Notes under the pieces: generated by a model
Databases searched by the model: none
What the model was told of the DNA's origin: nothing
The model's input: the letters and a program-made list of their open reading frames with translations, nothing else
DNA from: Desulfosporosinus acidiphilus SJ4
GTDB taxonomy: Bacteria > Bacillota > Desulfitobacteriia > Desulfitobacteriales > Desulfitobacteriaceae
Assembly: GCF_000255115.2 (NCBI RefSeq)
Contig: NC_018068.1
Location: 3,877,977-3,941,976 of the forward strand
Length of the DNA stretch: 64,000 nucleotides
Direction of reading: 5' to 3'
Shown: piece after piece, positions 62,434 through 64,000 of the stretch
Numbering within the stretch: position 1 is the first letter of the stretch
Layout of the letters: the number at the start of each line of letters is the position of its first letter
Program-made: the position numbers and the translations under genes

Positions 62434-63123
62434 TCACAAGCTATTAAGAACCAGTTCCTCTAAGAGATCAAAAGCCTGTAAGCGGCTGTAAGCTAACAAG
62501 TCCTGCCATTGATCCTGGGTAATTGTCCAAGGACAGTGTACCGCCCTCCAACTGGCAAACCCTAAAGGGTTTCCGCCATACATTTTTTCCAAGCGACGTT
62601 GGGCTAGGCTGATGATTCCCGGCGCGTGACAATTAACCGTAATGGGTTCGAGACATAAGACCGGTTCCTCCTCATAGGTAACAAGCAAGAAAAACTTAAT
62701 AAGTTGTTGGATGCTTACCTTGTCTCGAATTATTTTCCCCTCCAGAGAAACCGGATCCGGCCGCAAGATTCCGCCAATTTGTTCCCAAAAATGCCGTTCA
62801 GCCGAACTATTAATCGAGGCACAAACTCCCACTGCACCCATTTGCCCCGCAAATCGGATGACAAACCGGGCAAAATCGAAATCAGATGCCCCTTTAAGCT
62901 CTATACCATCAATAAGCACAAGCCGTTCTGCGTTGTGCAGCGTCAGGGCCCCGGCTCCTTCCTCGCCCATATGAACTATGTTAAATCCAGGCAGCCTTCG
63001 GATCTCAGGCTTCAACTCAGTTCCCTTTTCTGTCAGAAAAGCCCCTAGGGCTAAGGTCCAATCCTCTAGACCTTCTTCATTCCAATCTGATTGAGGATTA
63101 ATTTCTATTTCCATCCAAGGCAT
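62434..63123 (-). CDS. Unrecognised protein upstream of ylbF
   Basis: I do not recognise this 229-residue soluble protein. The ATG at 63123 (MPWMEIEIN) is supported by AAAGGAGAG 7 bases upstream. It has an alpha/beta pattern in the first half (GALTLHNAERLVLIDGIELKG split over strands, FARFVIRFAGQMGAVGVCASI) and a helical C-terminal half ending in AFDLLEELVLNSL. No cofactor motif is clear. Two cysteines and a VNCHAPG patch are conserved-looking but unassigned. Confidence 0.72.
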   Translation of the reverse strand: MPWMEIEINPQSDWNEEGLEDWTLALGAFLTEKGTELKPEIRRLPGFNIVHMGEEGAGALTLHNAERLVLIDGIELKGASDFDFARFVIRFAGQMGAVGVCASINSSAERHFWEQIGGILRPDPVSLEGKIIRDKVSIQQLIKFFLLVTYEEEPVLCLEPITVNCHAPGIISLAQRRLEKMYGGNPLGFASWRAVHCPWTITQDQWQDLLAYSRLQAFDLLEELVLNSL

Positions 63124-63202
63124 GGACATCTCTCCTTTACAAAGCACTACACTCTGTAGTGTTGCACCGGAAAGCGCAGTCTATGCTCAGCGAATTGGGT
63201 CG

Positions 63203-63694
63203 TCAGCGCAGCCTTTCAAGCAGCGTCCAATCGCGCTCTCGAAAATCATAGAACAGCAACCAGATTATTTTGAAATCGGAAGGCGGGACAATGATTCTGG
63301 AAGCATAGAGTTCAAAATCCAACATGTGAAAGATTGGAGATACTACTCGAATCAAAAGAGCTAAAGGATCTTGGTGACAGTACCCCTTTGCCTTTTCGCT
63401 CTTTTGCTGAAGCAAGGCATTCAACCGCCGGATATATTCTTCAATATATTCCGGAGGATGACTCTGAGCATGTGACCTGCCAAATATCGCTCTCGCTTCT
63501 TCGGAATCGTAAAAGAGATGCGTAACTTCGACTCCTAAACGGCTGCCGTCCTGTAGATTCTCGATTACTATATCCGGCCGGTCCGCATGCTGAACAATCT
63601 TATACTCTTTTCCTTGTTGGCTGTTTAAGAGTTTCACTAAGGCCTGTGCGGCACCTTCTTCAATTAGCCATTTTTCATTAAGCGAATAAGACAA
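63203..63694 (-). CDS. Unrecognised protein with a possible nuclease-like fold
   Basis: A 163-residue protein starting at a TTG just after GGGAGGTGCC. RPDIVIENLQDGSRLGVEVT (about residues 38-57) has the Asp ... Glu-x-Thr spacing of a PD-(D/E)xK nuclease core, but the usual Lys is Thr, so catalysis is uncertain. The C-terminal half has strands and helices rich in hydrophobic residues (FKIIWLLFYDFRER). It lies between a PHP phosphatase and the previous unknown gene. Function unknown. Confidence 0.68.
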   Translation of the reverse strand: MSYSLNEKWLIEEGAAQALVKLLNSQQGKEYKIVQHADRPDIVIENLQDGSRLGVEVTHLFYDSEEARAIFGRSHAQSHPPEYIEEYIRRLNALLQQKSEKAKGYCHQDPLALLIRVVSPIFHMLDFELYASRIIVPPSDFKIIWLLFYDFRERDWTLLERLR

Positions 63695-63706
63695 GGCACC
63701 TCCCCC

Positions 63707-64000
63707 CTATTCCAAGGTATAGTTTACTTTAGCGAAGCCCCTAAACCCCGTAACGTTTCTTACTCCGATCTGACGCAGGATAAGAATCGCTTCATCAAGG
63801 TCCCGGCCAACAATTTCTGCACTATGAGCATCCGACCCCAGTGTGAAGTCAATCCCTCTTCGCTTAATTTCTTCCATAAGCCGTCTTTCCGGGTAGAATT
63901 CCCGAACAGGCTTGTAGCGTCCATTGGTATTAACTTCTAAAGCCAGCCCCTGCTCAGCTGCCGCAGTTAAGGCTTCATCGGCAAGGATTAAGATATCTGA
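63707..64000 (-). CDS. PHP-domain phosphatase, C-terminal part (histidinol-phosphatase type)
   Basis: The last 97 residues of a PHP-superfamily protein whose start lies beyond the window. ALEVNTNGRYKPVREFYPE followed by IDFTLGSDAHSAEIVGRDLD are signature metal-binding segments (SDAH) of HisJ-type histidinol-phosphatases. The reaction would be removal of phosphate from histidinol phosphate, but other PHP phosphatases share these motifs. No other histidine genes are visible. The stop codon is at 63707-63709. Confidence 0.85.
   Translation of the reverse strand, partial: SDILILADEALTAAAEQGLALEVNTNGRYKPVREFYPERRLMEEIKRRGIDFTLGSDAHSAEIVGRDLDEAILILRQIGVRNVTGFRGFAKVNYTLE

Overview
The window is a chromosomal stretch of an endospore-forming, diderm-free Firmicute of the Clostridia. 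The gene set and order (spoIIGA-sigE-sigG beside ftsZ, a PyrR-controlled pyr operon, a tandem glycine riboswitch, SepF/DivIVA cluster, meso-diaminopimelate-type MurE) fit the Desulfitobacterium/Desulfosporosinus group best; this placement is inferred from gene content only. Every intact host gene lies on the minus strand. The single plus-strand gene is an AT-rich glycosyltransferase broken by an insertion sequence. No rRNA, tRNA or CRISPR array was seen.

Reading in the direction of transcription (high to low coordinates): 64.0-60.8 kb has the end of a PHP-type phosphatase, two unrecognised proteins, YlbF and a BshA-like glycosyltransferase. 60.7-58.2 kb has a MoxR ATPase with a CoxE-type VWA protein and a tiny zinc-ribbon protein. 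58.1-52.8 kb has a ferredoxin, a PerR-type regulator with its own promoter, a membrane protein with a decayed GH2-like ectodomain, a MetE-like protein with a DUF1858 protein, and a methionine-rich LysM protein. 52.4-51.1 kb is dihydrolipoyl dehydrogenase. 50.7-33.3 kb is the division and cell wall (dcw) cluster from mraZ to ftsZ, in which murC is replaced by a Mur-ligase-like remnant and ftsA is absent. 32.9-31.6 kb is a soluble CZB chemoreceptor. 30.9-28.5 kb is spoIIGA-sigE-sigG, followed by ylmC, pgeF, a PhoPR-type two-component system, an HlyD-like protein, yggS, sepF, yggT, ylmH and divIVA.

19.95-15.2 kb is a glycine-riboswitch-controlled gcvT-gcvH-gcvPA-gcvPB operon. It is followed by two radical SAM genes and lipM. 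I read these as a LipS1/LipS2-type lipoyl synthase pair plus the octanoyltransferase, which together would build the lipoyl group on GcvH; the E3 subunit (lpdA) is at 51-52 kb. Then come pduL, the IS-disrupted glycosyltransferase, a DksA/TraR-type protein, lspA, rluD, and the pyrR-pyrB-pyrC-carA-carB operon, whose carB runs off the window.

Several control elements are readable directly: a sigma-A promoter and two PyrR attenuators for pyr, the glycine riboswitch with its terminator, a MraZ operator of three TGGGR boxes, a sigma-G promoter for sigG, a spoIIG promoter with 22-bp spacing, and a PerR box. Intergenic regions carry at least three kinds of short dispersed repeat.
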